A stretch of DNA of 64,000 nt from Saprospiraceae bacterium (GTDB lineage: Bacteria; Bacteroidota; Bacteroidia; Chitinophagales; Saprospiraceae), in assembly GCA_016715465.1 (NCBI GenBank), contig JADKAA010000029.1, forward strand, positions 2,170,001-2,234,000, written 5' to 3'. Made by a program: the position numbers and the translations under genes. This document shows, one piece after another, positions 63,101 to 64,000 of the stretch (its first letter is position 1; each line of letters starts with the position of its first letter). The notes below the pieces were generated by a model that made no database searches, had not been told where the DNA came from, and saw only the letters and a list, made by a program, of their open reading frames with translations.

Positions 63101-63131
63101 TTGACGCTATCGCAATAAATACTTATATTTG
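63101..63131 (+). promoter_or_regulatory. Promoter of the TonB-dependent receptor
   Basis: TTG (63101-63103), a 20-base spacer and TATATTTG (63124-63131) match the Bacteroidota promoter, five bases ahead of the ATG at 63137. This is the cleanest two-part promoter in the window. Confidence 0.7.
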
Positions 63132-63136
63132 CAACA

Positions 63137-64000
63137 ATGTTGCATTTATTCAAATCCGGGGTTTTAGCAGGGACAATGCTATTTTCATTATCCCTGCGCG
63201 GTCAAGATTGCACGCTCCGGGTTCGGGGTGTCGTGGAAGACATTCATCACCATGCAGGGCTGGAGTATGCTACCGTATATGTAGAAGAAACCGGACAGGG
63301 GTCCATTTGCACAGAAACGGGTGAATTTTCCATTGAAAATTTGTGCAAAGGCAGTTACCATTTCCTGGTTAGTCACCTGGGTTGTCAGAGTCAAAGACAT
63401 TTCATTTCCATAAATCGAGACACGATCATCCATTTTCACCTCGAACACCACGCCACGATGTTGTCGGAAGTGCTGGTTTCCGAAAACAGGTCCAAAACCG
63501 GCATAGGTCTGCAACATTACAGCATCGGCGGAGCGGGTCTGCAAGCCCTGGCAGGTAAGGACCTGAGTCAGATCGCTGCCCAGATACCGGGTGTCTCTGT
63601 GCTCAAGTCCGGAGTAGGCCTGAGCAAGCCGGTCATCAATGGCCTGTACGGCCACCGTATTCAAATCCTCAACCAGGGCGTGCCCCAGGAAGGGCAGCAA
63701 TGGGGACTGGACCATGCCCCGGAGATAGACCCGCTAACCTTTCAGAAGATCTCAGTCGTAAAGGGCTCGGCGGCGGTAAAATATGGGGTGAATGCCATGG
63801 CGGGTGTACTCATTTTGGAGTCCCAGTCCATTCGCAACGACCCGCATGTTCATGGTCACGTGCAGGCCATGTACCTCAGCAACGGCCGTGGTCTCATGAC
63901 CAACCTTCAGTTCAGTCAGGCCCTGCCTGCCCTTAGGTATCGTTTCAATGGCACCTTCAAAGTATCCGGAGATCAGCATACTCCGGATTATTACCTCACC
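63137..64000 (+). CDS. TonB-dependent outer-membrane receptor, N-terminal part; runs off the window
   Basis: The frame is open from ATG 63137 to the right edge (288 residues). A signal peptide (SGVLAGTMLFSLSLRGQ) precedes a carboxypeptidase-regulatory-like domain (about 27-110), then the plug domain: GKDLSQIAAQIPGVSVLKS, SKPVINGLYGHRIQILNQG, QEGQQWGLDHAPEIDPLTF and VVKGSAAVKYGVNAMAGV. The plug motif GLDHAPEID occurs in receptors for metal or metal-chelate uptake; this is a hint rather than proof. The barrel lies beyond the window, so ligand and length are unknown. Confidence 0.92.
   Translation, partial: MLHLFKSGVLAGTMLFSLSLRGQDCTLRVRGVVEDIHHHAGLEYATVYVEETGQGSICTETGEFSIENLCKGSYHFLVSHLGCQSQRHFISINRDTIIHFHLEHHATMLSEVLVSENRSKTGIGLQHYSIGGAGLQALAGKDLSQIAAQIPGVSVLKSGVGLSKPVINGLYGHRIQILNQGVPQEGQQWGLDHAPEIDPLTFQKISVVKGSAAVKYGVNAMAGVLILESQSIRNDPHVHGHVQAMYLSNGRGLMTNLQFSQALPALRYRFNGTFKVSGDQHTPDYYLT

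Noticed and set aside
63188..63715. Minus-strand frame of 175 residues opposite the TonB receptor
   Set aside because: Antisense shadow of the receptor, whose signal peptide, plug motifs and promoter are clear.

Overview
The window reads as a chromosomal segment of a member of the Bacteroidota. Evidence: at least three proteins end in a type IX secretion (T9SS) C-terminal sorting domain. Several genes are preceded by the phylum-specific -7 promoter box TAnnTTTG. There is a TonB-dependent receptor with a carboxypeptidase-regulatory-like N-terminal domain, PorT-type and PorE-type outer-membrane proteins, and an antiquitin-type aldehyde dehydrogenase. The gene mix and the degenerate 'cgattt' intergenic words remind me of Saprospiraceae-like environmental lineages, but that is inference. 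I see no prophage, insertion sequence, CRISPR array, rRNA or tRNA.

Layout. 1-4967 (minus) is the 5' part of a giant secreted Ig-like (BIG2) repeat adhesin that runs off the left edge. 5.6-9.0 kb holds mfd. 9.0-9.66 kb is a repeat-rich intergenic stretch with a 178-bp tandem duplication, then rsgA and a tiny membrane protein. 10.96-15.2 kb holds a sodium/solute symporter (frameshifted), a terminator, then a Rieske oxygenase overlapping an amino-acid permease. 15.2-15.87 kb is a hairpin-rich non-coding stretch, followed by a Uup-type ABC-F gene (frameshifted at its 3' end). 18.0-20.3 kb is ribosomal protein S1 with an unusual C-terminal helix-hairpin-helix extension. Next come a fused two-domain glycosyltransferase, a stand-alone LigD-type polymerase, a BlaI/BlaR1-like pair with a clear operator, and polA. 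27.5-31.6 kb (minus) has a beta-barrel protein, a TPR lipoprotein and an ALDH7 dehydrogenase. 31.8-38.8 kb holds three consecutive T9SS cargo proteins (PKD protein, subtilisin, PA-domain protein).

39.0-44.0 kb is an operon-like run: purH, coaX, an outer-membrane protein (frameshifted) and a TPR protein that is a paralog of the one at 28.5 kb, closed by a strong terminator. Then an alpha/beta hydrolase, ctp protease and lpxK (4-bp overlap), a lipoprotein-anchored methyltransferase, DUF983 and DCC proteins. 49.4-51.55 kb is a compact iscS-iscU-iscA iron-sulfur operon with its own promoter and terminator. It is followed by a small lipoprotein, a bacilliredoxin and a PaiB-like flavoprotein. 53.4-57.8 kb is a tightly packed trio: an unrecognised protein with a nucleoside-phosphorylase-like C-terminus, a PorE-architecture OmpA protein and an enoyl-CoA hydratase. 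The right end has an AIM24-like protein, a DUF1080 protein, a GH31 glucosidase, folE and the start of a TonB-dependent receptor.

Two themes stand out. First, three single-base indels at homopolymers disrupt otherwise intact genes, which may be consensus errors or real lesions. Second, several promoters abut the start codon, implying leaderless or nearly leaderless mRNAs. Most genes are recognisable housekeeping or envelope functions. I did not find a convincing wholly new multi-gene system; the best leads are the BlaI/BlaR1-like pair, the S1 extension and the 53.4-57.8 kb trio.
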